Part shown: positions 1 to 9,700 of the stretch, piece after piece
Numbering within the stretch: the first letter of the stretch is position 1
Layout of the letters: each line of letters begins with the position of its first letter
Source of the DNA: Caballeronia ptereochthonis
Lineage (GTDB): Bacteria > Pseudomonadota > Gammaproteobacteria > Burkholderiales > Burkholderiaceae
DNA length: 64,000 nucleotides
Direction of reading: 5' to 3'
NCBI RefSeq assembly: GCF_001545075.1
Contig: NZ_FCOB02000005.1
Coordinates: 1-64,000, forward strand
Notes under the pieces: generated by a model
What the model was told of the DNA's origin: nothing
The model's database searches: none
The model's input: only the letters and a program-made list of their open reading frames with translations
Program-made: the position numbers and the translations under genes

Positions 1-336
1 GGGTGGCTTGGGCGCGAGCGCCGCGGGCACGAGCCACTGGAAGCCGGTCATGGACTGCTCGCTGAACGTGCATTCGGCAGCGGCGGACGTCCGGCCCGGC
101 TTGGTTGCGGGCGGCTTCGGCGGATATTCGATCGTACCGTGCACGATGACCCGCGAGCCATGATAGCCGGCGCCGGATCCGGTGATTTTCAACGGCGCGC
201 TCGCGGCGCCGGGGTAGTCCGCGCGCATCTTGTCCTTGCAGGCTTCGACGTTCTTGTAGTACGACGTGCAGCCGGCGAGATACGTGAGCGGAACGGAGAG
301 CAGGAGCAGCAGGAAGAGGCGAGGGCGATGATTCAT
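1..336 (-). CDS. Putative lipoprotein, 3' end outside window
   Basis: The reverse strand reads openly from an ATG at 336 to the window edge (112 codons, no stop), so the C-terminus is missing. The N-terminus has basic residues (MNHRPR), a leucine-rich hydrophobic core and a lipobox LAGC with the lipidated Cys near residue 23. That is a standard SPase II signal peptide, so the product should be anchored to a membrane on the periplasmic side. The mature part has further Cys residues in EACKD and AECTF, which could pair, and a Pro/Lys-rich stretch (YPPKPPATKPG). I do not recognise the family. Start choice rests on the signal peptide; the ribosome site is weak. Confidence 0.7.
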   Translation of the reverse strand, partial: MNHRPRLFLLLLLSVPLTYLAGCTSYYKNVEACKDKMRADYPGAASAPLKITGSGAGYHGSRVIVHGTIEYPPKPPATKPGRTSAAAECTFSEQSMTGFQWLVPAALAPKPP

Positions 337-547
337 CGATGAATTCGGTCGATGCCCGATGCCGCGAGGCGCACCGGAGCGTGATGAGAGTCGGGGCGAA
401 GCTTTATAACATGCGCGGCCGTGAATCACTGTAGTGCATCGCGGCGCGCCGTGCGCGCCGCGCGACGGCTTGTTTTGCCGAGCGAACCGGTAGCACAATC
501 GGCACTGGCATTCTTCGAGTGCGTTTCGACTGATGGAGACGACCGCC

Positions 548-838
548 ATGCAGAAGGACATCGAAGTAGGCGATTACCTGCTCGCCATGCAGGCCGTGCC
601 CAGGCCGCGCGAGGCCGAGGGCGACGCGGACGCGGACGCGGCGCCGTCCGAAGGATACGCGATCCGCGTGCGCGTGACCCGGCTCGACCAGAAGCCGGTG
701 CATGGCGCGAAGCTTGCGGACGACTCCGGCGAAATGACGGGCGACCACGGCCTGTTCGACACCGTTGCCGAGGCCATCGCGCACGGCGAGGCGTGGGGGC
801 GGCATTACATCGCGCGGGTTCTGGGGCATGCGGTGTAG
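548..838 (+). CDS. Small hypothetical protein
   Basis: This 96-residue protein starts at ATG 548, which has GGAG at 535-538 about nine bases upstream; an in-frame ATG at 533 would add five residues but has no ribosome site. It begins MQKDIEVGDYLL, has an Asp/Ala-rich linker (GDADADAA) around residues 27-34, and ends in an alpha/beta-like part with GEAWGRHYIARV. There is no signal peptide or membrane segment, so it is probably cytosolic. Codon use fits the chromosome. I cannot assign a family. It is followed in the same direction by another small unknown gene. Confidence 0.6.
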   Translation: MQKDIEVGDYLLAMQAVPRPREAEGDADADAAPSEGYAIRVRVTRLDQKPVHGAKLADDSGEMTGDHGLFDTVAEAIAHGEAWGRHYIARVLGHAV

Positions 839-964
839 CGGCGGGGTATGCGAAAGCAGGGGCTTGCTCCCCGCATGAGACGGGTGCAGGGCGGCGGCGC
901 GCATCGCTAGACTTTGCCTCGTCGACCGGATTACGGCCGACGCCAGTCAGTCGCGGAGGCCGCC

Positions 965-1177
965 ATGATGCCCGTTGCCCTTTACATCACGCCGAACTAC
1001 ATCGCCTCGGTCCGAAAGGGCAAGACGCGGGATTCATTCGGCGGCACGGTGCGCTTCATCGGCGTGGACGCGCTGCCGTTCGATATCGAGCACGTGTGCC
1101 TGCTCGATCGCGATACGCCGATGGAGGCGCTGTTCGATGCCGTAAGGGACGCGGAGCGGTTGTTGAACGCGGTGTGA
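965..1177 (+). CDS. Small hypothetical protein
   Basis: A 70-residue protein starting at ATG 965 (or 968), preceded by GGAGG at 955-959. It opens with MMPVALYITPNYIASVRKG and ends with an amphipathic helix (MEALFDAVRDAERLLNAV). There is no signal peptide, transmembrane segment or recognisable motif. The longer reading from 914 lacks a ribosome site. It lies 126 bases after the preceding small gene in the same orientation and converges with the methyltransferase gene at 1232. Function unknown. Confidence 0.55.
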   Translation: MMPVALYITPNYIASVRKGKTRDSFGGTVRFIGVDALPFDIEHVCLLDRDTPMEALFDAVRDAERLLNAV

Positions 1178-1231
1178 GCGGGCCACTGGCCTCGGTCGCA
1201 AACGCGACCGGCACGGATCCGGGCGTTTTCG

Positions 1232-1930
1232 TCAGGAGACTTGGAGAACGGCGTTGTGGGTCGAGTCCACGAGCGTGACGTTCCTGTGCCGCTGAAGAAA
1301 CTCGTCCGTCGCCTGCTTACATCCTCCGTAGTCTTTATAGTCGTCGAGGATGATGAACCCGCCTGGCGACATGAGAGGAAGCGTCGTTTCGAGACACAGG
1401 GTCACCGGATCGAACCAGTCGCAATCGATATGCGCGAAAGCGATCTTCCTGACCGTCCAGTGTGGCAGCGTGTCTTCGAACAGACCGGGTAGCAGGCTGA
1501 CCCGCTTGCCGTCGACCGGAATGCCATATTCCGAGAAGCTGCGCTTCACCTTCGACAGCAAGTCCGGTTCATAGCCGTAATATCGGTCACCGCCAATTCC
1601 TTCGGACCGACCGCTGGCGATTACCCGATATCGTTCGTGCGATTTTTCATCGTCTTTCGGTCCGGGCGCCGGGATCATCCCGAACAGATCGAGACCAACG
1701 AAGCGTCTGGGTCTGTCCATTCGCCTCGCGATGAAAATCCCCGAGCCTCCCAGCGCGACACCGAATTCGACAAAATCTCCGGGTACGTGCTGCGCTTGAA
1801 CCTGCTGGATGCACTGAGCGATGTTTTCCAGCTTCGCAGCCGGAAGATAGGTCAGTTTCGACGCGGCAATTTCACTGACCGACAGCGGAGGCAATTCCTT
1901 TCTGAATAGGTTTCGAACATGTTCAAGCAA
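1232..1930 (-). CDS. TylF/MycF-like class I SAM methyltransferase
   Basis: The product (about 232 residues) resembles the TylF/macrocin O-methyltransferase family, which methylates sugar hydroxyls with S-adenosylmethionine. Visible landmarks are the SAM-binding stretch GDFVEFGVALGGSGIF, the middle segment FAHIDCDWFDPVTLCLE matching the family's metal-binding DxD region, and FIILDDYKDYGGCKQA, where TylF members have a conserved LDDY. No ATG lies near the N-terminus; TTG at 1930 has GGGAGAG five bases upstream and is my choice, with low certainty. Reading further upstream would cross the tRNA. Its base composition looks less GC-rich than neighbouring genes and it lies just beyond the tRNA-Leu 3' end, hinting at acquisition. 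The substrate cannot be told. Confidence 0.72.
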   Translation of the reverse strand: MLEHVRNLFRKELPPLSVSEIAASKLTYLPAAKLENIAQCIQQVQAQHVPGDFVEFGVALGGSGIFIARRMDRPRRFVGLDLFGMIPAPGPKDDEKSHERYRVIASGRSEGIGGDRYYGYEPDLLSKVKRSFSEYGIPVDGKRVSLLPGLFEDTLPHWTVRKIAFAHIDCDWFDPVTLCLETTLPLMSPGGFIILDDYKDYGGCKQATDEFLQRHRNVTLVDSTHNAVLQVS

Positions 1931-2129
1931 GGTCGCTCTCCCGGGCGGATCGTTCGACAGGATGATAGCGCAATGGTCTGAAGCGACGTCGGCCGATGTC
2001 CCCGCATCGGGAGCGCGATGCGTTGCGTGGTCGAGCGCGCGATGCGCCCTCGAATAGCGGGACTTGCGAGAGAAGGGGCGCGCTGATTTCGTTGCTGATC
2101 CAGCGCAGGCGAAGTGGCTGGATGATCCT

Positions 2130-2214
2130 TGGTGCCGGGGACCGGACTCGAACCGGCAAGCCGTTAGGCGGCGGATTTTAAGTCCGCTATGTTTACCAAT
2201 TTCATCACCCCGGC
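2130..2214 (-). tRNA. tRNA-Leu (anticodon UAA)
   Basis: The 85-base reverse-strand segment folds as a class II tRNA. The acceptor stem GCCGGGG pairs with CCCCGGC, the CCA end is encoded at 2130-2132, the T arm contains GGTTCGAGTCC, and a long variable arm (GCCTAACGGC region) is present as expected for leucine. The anticodon stem GCGGA/TCCGC encloses CTTAAAA, giving anticodon UAA, which reads UUA and UUG codons. The gene stands alone between the methyltransferase and the phosphoesterase. Confidence 0.95.
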
Positions 2215-2345
2215 AGGGCGGACGCGATTCTACCACCGCGCCCACATGCGCCAAAAGCGCGGTGCGCGCCGGAAAGCAGGCTATTCGACAAGGTTTCGGC
2301 CCTCCCGCATAATCGGTGGCACCGATCCAGGCGCGAGGAGCCGTG

Positions 2346-2798
2346 ATGCGCGTCGGCCTCATCTCCGATACCCACAATCTCGTGCGCCCCGAAGCGCTCG
2401 AAGCGCTGCACGGCTGTGCGCACATCATTCACGCGGGCGACATCTGCAAGCACGACGTGCTCGACACGCTCGCGCCACTCGCGCCGCTCACGGTCGTGCG
2501 CGGCAACAACGATGTGGGCGAAAGCGTCGCGCAACTGCCGGAGCATGCGCGCATCGAACTGGGCGGCGCGACGATCCACATCGTGCACGACATCGCCGAT
2601 GTGCCCGACAAGCTCGACGGCGTCGATGTCGTCGTGACGGGCCATTCGCACAAGCCGCTCATCGAGCGTCGCGGCGACGTGCTGTTCGTGAATCCGGGCA
2701 GCGCGGGCCCGCGTCGCTTCAAGTTGCCGATCACGCTCGCCTTGCTCGACATCGACGCAGACAGGATCGACGCGCGCATCATTCCGCTTGTGCCATAA
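2346..2798 (+). CDS. YfcE/MJ0936-family metallophosphoesterase
   Basis: A 150-residue calcineurin-like phosphoesterase of the small YfcE type. The metal-binding motifs stand in order: LISDTHN (DxH, residues 5-11), HAGDIC (GDxC), RGNNDV (GNxD), and the C-terminal GHSHKP and NPGSAGPRR. Family members hydrolyse phosphodiester bonds in vitro, and their physiological substrate is mostly unknown. The ATG at 2346 follows GAGGAG at 2335-2340; an in-frame start at 2316 has no such site. It is cytosolic, appears to be a single-gene unit, and ends at a hairpin terminator shared with the converging transporter gene. Confidence 0.88.
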   Translation: MRVGLISDTHNLVRPEALEALHGCAHIIHAGDICKHDVLDTLAPLAPLTVVRGNNDVGESVAQLPEHARIELGGATIHIVHDIADVPDKLDGVDVVVTGHSHKPLIERRGDVLFVNPGSAGPRRFKLPITLALLDIDADRIDARIIPLVP

Positions 2799-2807
2799 CA
2801 AAAACAA

Positions 2808-2838
2808 AAAGGGCCGGCGCTCAAAGCGCCAGCCCTTT
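2808..2838. terminator. Bidirectional terminator hairpin
   Basis: A 14-bp stem with one mismatch, AAAGGGCCGGCGCT against AGCGCCAGCCCTTT, has a 3-base loop. A-rich sequence before it supplies the U-run for the reverse strand. It sits between the converging phosphoesterase and transporter genes and probably serves both. Confidence 0.8.
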
Positions 2839-2866
2839 GCCAACTCAAACCGTCACAGCCGAACGC

Positions 2867-4342
2867 TTACGCGCGCACGGTGCCTTCCGGGAACGCATCG
2901 TCCATTTCGGCGGCCTCGCGATGGCCGCGCAGGATCGCATGCGCCTCCGAGTGCGAGCCGACTGCCGGCGGCGAGCCCTTCAGCGGCTTCTTCGCCGTCT
3001 CGTGCAGCGCGATGACCGACACGATGCCGATGACCGAAGCACCCATCAGGTAGTACGCGGGCATCATCAGGTTGCCGGTCCTGTCGACGAGCCAGGCCGT
3101 GACGAGCGGCGTCGTGCCCCCGAACAGCGACACCGACACGTTGAAGCCGATCGCGAGCGCGCCGTAGCGGATCTTCGTCGGGAAGAGGGCCGGCAGCGAC
3201 GACGGCATCACGCCCGTGAAGGTCGACAGCAGCGCGCCGAGAATCATCATGCCCGCGAAGATCGACGGGATCGTGCCCATGCGGATCAGCGAGAGCGCCG
3301 GGATCGAGAGCACCAGCAGGCCGATACAGCCCGCGAGCATCACCGGCTTGCGGCCGACCGCATCCGAGAGACGACCCGCGAAGAGCGTCAGCGGCATCAT
3401 CAGCACCATCACGACGAGCACGATGAAGAGGCCGTGCGTCTCGTTGAACTTGAGCGTCGCCGACAGATAGCTCGGCAGATACGACAGCGCCATGTAGTCG
3501 GTCACGTTGAAGATCAGCACGAGGCCCACGCATTGCAGCAGCGGCTTCCATTGCTGGATGAGCGTCTCGCGGAACTGTTCCTTGGTCGTTTCGTGCGACA
3601 CCGCTTCCGCCTTCTCGGCTTCACGCTGGAACGCCGGCGTCTCTTCGAGCTTCATCCGGATGTAGAGACCGATCAGGCCGAGCGGACCCGCGATGATGAA
3701 CGGAATGCGCCAGCCCCACGAGAGCAGCGCGTTCTCCGAGAGCACCGCGGTCAGCACCGCGACCACGCCCGCGCCGAGCACATAGCCGACGAGCGTGCCG
3801 AACTCGAGGAAGCTCGACATGAAGCCGCGCTTCTTGTCCGGCGAAAACTCGGCGATGAAGGTCGCCGCTCCACCGTACTCGCCGCCCGTCGAGAAGCCCT
3901 GCACCAGACGCGCGACCAGCAGCAGCACCGGCGCCATCACGCCAATGCTCTCGTAGCTCGGAATCAGCCCGATACAGAAGGTGCCGACGGCCATCATGAT
4001 CATCGTCATCGCGAGCACGCGCTTGCGGCCGATGCGGTCGCCGAGCGGGCCGAACACCATGCCGCCGATCGGGCGCACGAGGAACGCGGCCGCGAACGTG
4101 CCGAAGGTCGCCAGCAACTGCGCGGCCGGGCTGCTCGACGGGAAGAACACCTTGCCGAGCGTCACGGCGATGTAGCTGTAGACGCCGAAGTCGAACCATT
4201 CCATCGCGTTACCGATGGCCATGGCGCCGACGGCGCGCTTCAACAGGAACTGATCGACGATGGTGATGTCGTCGATGGTGAGATCCGACTTCTGACTCGA
4301 TGTATCGCGTTTGCGCCAAAGGCCCTCGTGAAGGGTGGACAT
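2867..4342 (-). CDS. proP: ProP-type MHS-family transporter
   Basis: This 491-residue inner-membrane protein matches the metabolite:H+ symporter branch of the major facilitator superfamily. It is closest to the E. coli proline/betaine transporter ProP: NAMEWFDFGVYSYIA in TM1, RPIGGMVFGPLGDRIGRK in the first cytoplasmic loop, GFSTGGEYGGAATFIAE, and WGWRIPFIIAGPLGLIGLY. Twelve membrane segments are expected. The start at 4342 (MSTLHEGLW) is where ProP similarity begins; the frame stays open farther upstream without support. After the last helix only a short hydrophilic tail remains, without the heptad coiled coil that tunes osmosensing in E. coli ProP, so the substrate and osmotic control are less certain than the family. 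Confidence 0.82.
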   Translation of the reverse strand: MSTLHEGLWRKRDTSSQKSDLTIDDITIVDQFLLKRAVGAMAIGNAMEWFDFGVYSYIAVTLGKVFFPSSSPAAQLLATFGTFAAAFLVRPIGGMVFGPLGDRIGRKRVLAMTMIMMAVGTFCIGLIPSYESIGVMAPVLLLVARLVQGFSTGGEYGGAATFIAEFSPDKKRGFMSSFLEFGTLVGYVLGAGVVAVLTAVLSENALLSWGWRIPFIIAGPLGLIGLYIRMKLEETPAFQREAEKAEAVSHETTKEQFRETLIQQWKPLLQCVGLVLIFNVTDYMALSYLPSYLSATLKFNETHGLFIVLVVMVLMMPLTLFAGRLSDAVGRKPVMLAGCIGLLVLSIPALSLIRMGTIPSIFAGMMILGALLSTFTGVMPSSLPALFPTKIRYGALAIGFNVSVSLFGGTTPLVTAWLVDRTGNLMMPAYYLMGASVIGIVSVIALHETAKKPLKGSPPAVGSHSEAHAILRGHREAAEMDDAFPEGTVRA

Positions 4343-4956
4343 AGTTCGAAAGACTCCGTATTCGATCCCGATGACTCGCGGGGAGCCTCGGGCGCGTCGC
4401 CGGAAAGACGACGCGTATTGCCGGGACAGTGTAGTTTCGCGACGGCGCCGCTTCGCATCGAAAAGCGATCGCCAATGGCCCCACGCAGCATCTCGATTGA
4501 AGCAGATGCTGAAGATTGAAACGCAAACGCGGTGCCGGTGCCTCGCGGTGAGTCGCGAAACTGCACTCGGGTAAAACAAACGAATTTGACGTGCGGACGG
4601 CGAACTCGGTGAGCTGCCGCGGGTGGGCCGCGACGTCGGCGAAAAAACAGCTTGAGACGAAAAAGGCCGGCGTGAGTCTGGCAAAACCAGCTAAAAAACC
4701 GACGCGCCTCTTTGTATGAAAACGGTCACTACCACGCTGCGCCCGAGAGAAAATGCGCCGGACTCATGCGCGTGAATGAGGGTGAATTACTGTTGAAAAC
4801 AGGAAGATGATAACACGATGACAGACGATGTGCAAACCGGCCCATCCGGACGAGCTTGTCTGATCACGCTATCCCTTGTCCCGCCTGGGATAGCGCCGGG
4901 TTTCGTCCCGTTCGTCCGATGATCCATTCGGACCATTTTGCCGGGCGCGCGGACAA
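4343..4956. other. Intergenic region upstream of proP
   Basis: About 610 bases lie between the ProP start and the YggX terminator. I see no convincing gene: the open frames here have neither family resemblance nor ribosome sites. The part at 4690-4830 is less GC-rich than its surroundings and may contain the reverse-strand proP promoter. I could not fix -35/-10 boxes with confidence. Confidence 0.4.
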
Positions 4957-4983
4957 CAAAAAACCGGCCGCACGGGGCCGGTT
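4957..4983 (-). terminator. Terminator of yggX
   Basis: Perfect 8-bp stem AACCGGCC (4962-4969) with GGCCGGTT (4976-4983), loop GCACGG. On the reverse strand it is followed by a T-run, so it ends transcription of the yggX gene. Confidence 0.8.
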
Positions 4984-5008
4984 CTCGCCAGACGGCTGGA
5001 GCGCCGAT

Positions 5009-5281
5009 TCAGCCTTGCGGCGGCACGTAGCCCGAAGCCGTGTCGGCGCCTTCGCCGAAGAAGTACTTCTCGGTCTGCTTGAGCAGATACTGGCGCGCGC
5101 GGGGATCGGCCATGTTCAGGCGATTCTCGTTGATGAGCATCGTCTGCTGCTTGAGCCAGCCTTGCCAGGCTTCCTTCGAGATCGTTTCGTAGATGCGCTT
5201 GCCGAGCTCGCCCGGCAGCGGCGGAAAATCCAGTCCTTCGGCTTCCTTGCCGAGCTTCGCGCATTGAATCATTCGGGCCAT
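5009..5281 (-). CDS. yggX: Fe(2+)-trafficking protein YggX
   Basis: The 90-residue product matches YggX across its full length: [21 protein letters not shown] with the family's conserved Cys at residue 7, [17 protein letters not shown], and [15 protein letters not shown]. YggX is a small cytosolic protein linked to protecting iron-sulfur clusters from oxidants and to labile iron. It lies 70 bases downstream of argA on the same strand and may be co-transcribed with it. A strong terminator follows at 4957-4983. Confidence 0.95.
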   Translation of the reverse strand: MARMIQCAKLGKEAEGLDFPPLPGELGKRIYETISKEAWQGWLKQQTMLINENRLNMADPRARQYLLKQTEKYFFGEGADTASGYVPPQG

Positions 5282-5351
5282 CGTGGGTTTCTCCTGTGTC
5301 GGGGTAGCGGGACGCGCGGGTTTCGTGACTGTCGCGCGTCCGGAATATTGT

Positions 5352-6722
5352 TCAAAGCTGTTTCATCAGCACGAGCGATTTGCGCTGCCAGTTATAGAGG
5401 CGCCGGCGATCCTCGGGCAGATCGTCCACGGTCACCTTCACGAAGCCGCGCTTCAGGAACCAGTGCTCGGTGCGCGTCGTCAGCACGAAGATGCGCGTGA
5501 GCCCGCGCGCGCGGGCGCGCTGCTCGATCCGTTTCAGGAGGCGCTCGCCGTCGCCCGAGCCCTGCGCTTCCGGCGCGACAGTCAGGCACGCCATCTCGCC
5601 GATGCGCTCGTGCGTGTACGGATAGAGCGCCGCGCAGCCGAACAGCACGCCGTCGTGCTCGATGACCGAGAAGTGGTCGATGTCCCGTTCGATCTGGTGA
5701 CGTCCGCGCTTCACGAGCGTGCCGTCGGATTCGAGCGGCTCGATCAGGGTGAGAATGCCGCCGACGTCGTCCGGCGTCGCCTCGCGCAGGCTCTCGAGGT
5801 TCTCGTACGAGATCATCGTGCCGACGCCGTCGTGCAGGAACAGTTCGAGCAGCACGCTGCCGTCGAGCGCGTACGGAATGATGTGGCCGCGCGCGACGCC
5901 GCCGCGGCAGGCGCGAATCGTGTGCTTCAGATAGAACGCGGTGTCGCCCTGCAGCTCGCCGCTTTCCTGCAGGCGGTACGCATCGTCGAGCGACATTTCG
6001 CGCACGAGCGCGCCTTCCTGGTCGACCAGACCCGGGATTTCCGTCACGAAGATGATCTTGTCGGCGCGCAGCGCGATCGCCGCGGCCGAGGCGACGTCTT
6101 CCATCGACAGATTGAACGCCTCGCCGGTCGGCGAAAAGCCGAGCGGGGAGAGCAGCACCAGCTTGTTGCTCGCGAGCGACTGGCGCACGGAATCGCCGTC
6201 GATCTTGCGCACGACGCCCGTGTGCTGGAAATCGACGCCATCGAGAATGCCGACCGGCCGCGCCGTCACGAAGTTGCCCGACACGACGCTGATGTGCGCG
6301 TGCGCCATCGGCGTGTTCGGCAAGCCCTGGCTGATCGCGGCCTCGATGTCGAGACGCACTTCGCCGGCCGCTTCCTTCGCGGATTCGAGCGCGCGGGCAT
6401 CGGTGATACGCAAGCCGTGCGAGAACGACGACTCGACGCCGTGCAGGCTCAGCTGCTCGTCGAGCTGCGGACGCGAGCCGTGCACGAGCACGACGTGGAT
6501 GCCCATCGCGTGCAGCAGGCCGACGTCCTGCACGAGCGCATTCAGGCGTCCTTCCTGCACCAGCTCCCCGCCGAACGCGACGACGAAGGTCTTGTTCCGG
6601 AACGCGTGAATATACGGCGCGACAGAGCGCATCCAGTCGACGAACTGGGCGTGGGGATTCGGCGCGTCGGGCTCTGCTGCAGCCGGCTGCGACGCGATGG
6701 TGAGGTCGGTTTGGGAATTCAT
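5352..6722 (-). CDS. argA: N-acetylglutamate synthase ArgA
   Basis: The 456-residue protein has the classical two-domain ArgA plan. An amino-acid kinase-like domain (about residues 30-290; [42 protein letters not shown]) binds arginine for feedback inhibition. A GNAT domain (about 300-456; [20 protein letters not shown] is the acetyl-CoA loop, then [13 protein letters not shown]) transfers the acetyl group to glutamate. This is the first step of arginine synthesis. Length equals that of known ArgA proteins. It starts at 6722, only 22 bases from the divergent hrpA start, so the two promoters must overlap. Confidence 0.95.
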   Translation of the reverse strand: MNSQTDLTIASQPAAAEPDAPNPHAQFVDWMRSVAPYIHAFRNKTFVVAFGGELVQEGRLNALVQDVGLLHAMGIHVVLVHGSRPQLDEQLSLHGVESSFSHGLRITDARALESAKEAAGEVRLDIEAAISQGLPNTPMAHAHISVVSGNFVTARPVGILDGVDFQHTGVVRKIDGDSVRQSLASNKLVLLSPLGFSPTGEAFNLSMEDVASAAAIALRADKIIFVTEIPGLVDQEGALVREMSLDDAYRLQESGELQGDTAFYLKHTIRACRGGVARGHIIPYALDGSVLLELFLHDGVGTMISYENLESLREATPDDVGGILTLIEPLESDGTLVKRGRHQIERDIDHFSVIEHDGVLFGCAALYPYTHERIGEMACLTVAPEAQGSGDGERLLKRIEQRARARGLTRIFVLTTRTEHWFLKRGFVKVTVDDLPEDRRRLYNWQRKSLVLMKQL

Positions 6723-6736
6723 CCCGGGATTATAAT
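6711..6736 (+). promoter_or_regulatory. Possible -10 box directly before hrpA
   Basis: A perfect TATAAT lies at 6731-6736, eight bases before the hrpA ATG at 6745. A -35-like TTGGGA is at 6711-6716, but the 14-base spacer is short. If this -10 is used, the transcript would start at or next to the ATG and be leaderless. No ribosome-binding sequence precedes the ATG, which fits that idea. Confidence 0.4.
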
Positions 6737-6744
6737 GCGACGCT

Positions 6745-9700
6745 ATGCCGAATGTTTCTCGTCCCTCGCGTCCCGATCAGGCGGGCAAGTCTCAGTCCGC
6801 CGACAAATCCCCCGATACTCAGGAGCAGTTGCGACAACTGCGTGAAAATCTGCTGCGCGAAGCGCGGGAGGGAGCGGGCGCGTCCGGCGATTCCACGGCG
6901 TTGAGCAAGAAGGAACTGGCCGCGCGGCGATTCGCGGGCGGGACGGGCGGTGGAGCGGCCGCGGCTGCGGCGCAACAGAAGGGCGGCGAGCGCGGTAAGG
7001 CCGGTAATGTGCCGAGCGCGCCCGGCGCTTCCGCGGCCTTGAAGCAAGCACCTGCGACATCGGCGGTTCGGCAGGCGCAAGCCGTGCAGCCGCCGAAAAA
7101 TCCACGCGACGTGGCGCAGGCGAAGGACGCGGCGTCTCCGAAAGCCAATCGCGCTCCGGCGCGTGAGTCGCGTCCCGAACCCGAACGTTCCGCTGCGGCA
7201 CGCGCAAGGCACGACGATGCACGACGCGGGCAGGACAATCGCCCGCCGCGCGACGCGACGAAGCGTGCCGAACGACCGCAGCGCAGCGCCCACGCAAAAC
7301 CGGCCGAGCCGCGCAAGCCCGAAGCGCAGCGCTCCGAGCCCGCGCTCGCCGCCGAACGTGCGCCCGCCGCTCGCGAGCCCCGCGAACCCCGCGAACAACG
7401 CCCGCCGCGCCCGCCGCGAGAATCGCGCGTCGTCACGCCGAATCCCGTTCCGCCGATCACCTTCCCCGAGGCGCTCCCGGTCTCCGGCCGCCGCGAGGAA
7501 ATCGCACGCGCGATCGAAGCGAATCAGGTCGTGATCGTCAGCGGCGAAACCGGCTCGGGCAAGACCACGCAACTCCCGAAAATCTGCCTGTCGCTCGGAC
7601 GCGGGCCCGGCGCGGGCGGCAGCGGCCTGATCGGCCACACGCAGCCGCGCCGCATCGCGGCTTCGGCGACGGGCAGGCGCATCGCGGAAGAACTCGGCAC
7701 GCCGTTCGGCGAAGTCGTCGGCTACAAGGTGCGCTTCACGGATAACCTCGCGCCGGGCGCGTCGGTCAAGCTGATGACCGACGGCATCCTGCTCGCGGAA
7801 ACGCAGACCGATCCGCTGCTCAAGGCCTACGACACGATCATCATCGACGAGGCGCACGAGCGCAGCCTCAACATCGACTTTCTGCTCGGCTATCTGAAGG
7901 AAATCCTGCCGAAGCGGCCGGATCTGAAGCTGATCGTCACGTCCGCGACCATCGACGCCGAGCGCTTCGCGCGCCATTTCGGCAGCGAGGACAACCCCGC
8001 GCCGGTGATCGAGGTGAGCGGGCGTCTGTATCCGGTGGAAGTGCGCTATCGGCCGGTCGAGGAGGAAAGCGTGGCGGTGAAGTCCGCTCAGGGCACGCTG
8101 CCGAGAAGAAACGACCGCAGGACCGACCGCGATCTGATGGAAGCGATCGTCGATGCCGTGGACGAGTTGTGCCGCGTCGGCCCGGGCGACGTGCTCGTGT
8201 TCCTGCCCGGCGAGCGCGAGATCCGCGACGCCGCCGAGGCGCTCCGAAAGCACCATCCGCCGCACACCGAAATCCTGCCGCTCTTCGCGCGCCTCTCTGC
8301 GCAGGAGCAGGAGCGCGTGTTCAGGCCGTCGAACGCGCGGCGCATCGTGCTCGCGACCAACGTCGCGGAAACCTCGCTGACGGTGCCGGGCATTCGCTAT
8401 GTCGTCGATACCGGAACGGCGCGCGTGAAGCGCTATTCGTACCGGAACAAGGTCGAGCAATTGCAGATCGAGCCGGTTTCGCAGGCGGCGGCGAACCAGC
8501 GTGCCGGCCGCTGCGGGCGCGTCGCGGACGGCGTGTGCATCCGTCTTTATGACGAAGCGGATTTTCAGGCGCGGCCGCGTTTCACCGATCCGGAAATCTT
8601 GCGCTCGTCGCTCGCGTCCGTGATTCTGCGCATGAAGTCGCTGCATCTGACGGCGATCGAAACGTTCCCGTTCATCGAGCCGCCGCCGGGCCGCGCGATC
8701 GCGGACGGCTATCAGCTGCTGAACGAGCTCGGCGCCGTCGATGACGAAAACGAACTGACGCCGCTCGGCCGCGAGCTCGTGCGCCTGCCGCTCGATCCGC
8801 GCGTCGGCCGCATGATTCTCGCCGCGCGCGACCATCATGCGCTGAAGGAGGTGCTGATCATCGCGTCGGCGTTGTCGGTGCAGGATCCGCGCGAGCGGCC
8901 GATCGAGGCGCAGGAGCAGGCGGATCAGGCGCATCGCCAGTTCGTCGACGAGCGCTCCGAATTCCTGCAATGGACGCGCATCTGGAAGTGGTTCGAGGAC
9001 GCCGTCGCGCACAAGAAGTCGAACCGCCAGCTCGCCGATGCGTGCCGCGCGAACTTCCTCTCGCATCTGCGTCTGCGCGAATGGCGCGACGTGCACTCGC
9101 AATTGCTGACGGTCGTGCGCGAGCACGGCTGGCGCCTGAACGAGTCGGACGCGACTTTCGAGCAGGTGCATCTGTCGCTGCTGACGGGCCTGCTCGGCAA
9201 CGTCGGTCTCAAGGCCGACGACGAGCCGCACTATCTCGGCGCGCGCGGCATCAAGTTCCATCTGTGGCCGGGCTCGGCGCTCCTGAAGAAAGCGGGGCGC
9301 TGGGTGATGGCGGGCGAGCTCGTCGAGACGAGCCGGCTGTACGCGCGCACCATCGCGAGGATCGAGCCGGAATGGCTCGAAACCGTGGGCGGGCATCTGC
9401 TGAAGAAGTCGCTGTCCGACGCGCATTGGGAAAAGAAAGCCGCGCAGGTCGTCGCGTACGAGCGCGCCACTTTGTACGGCCTGACGGTCTACGCGCGGCG
9501 TCGCGTGAGCTTCGGCCAGCAGGACCCGAAGCATGCGCGCGAACTGTTCATCCGCGGCGCGCTGGTCGAAGGCGAGTTCGAGACGCGCCTGCCGTTCTTC
9601 GCGCACAACCGCAAGCTGGTCGCCGACATCGAGCAGCTGGAGCACAAGTCGCGCCGCCAGGACGTGCTCGTCGACGACGAACTGATCTACGGCTTCTACG

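Noticed and set aside
139..342. 67-codon plus-strand frame
   Set aside because: Antisense to a reverse-strand lipoprotein with a clear signal peptide and lipobox.
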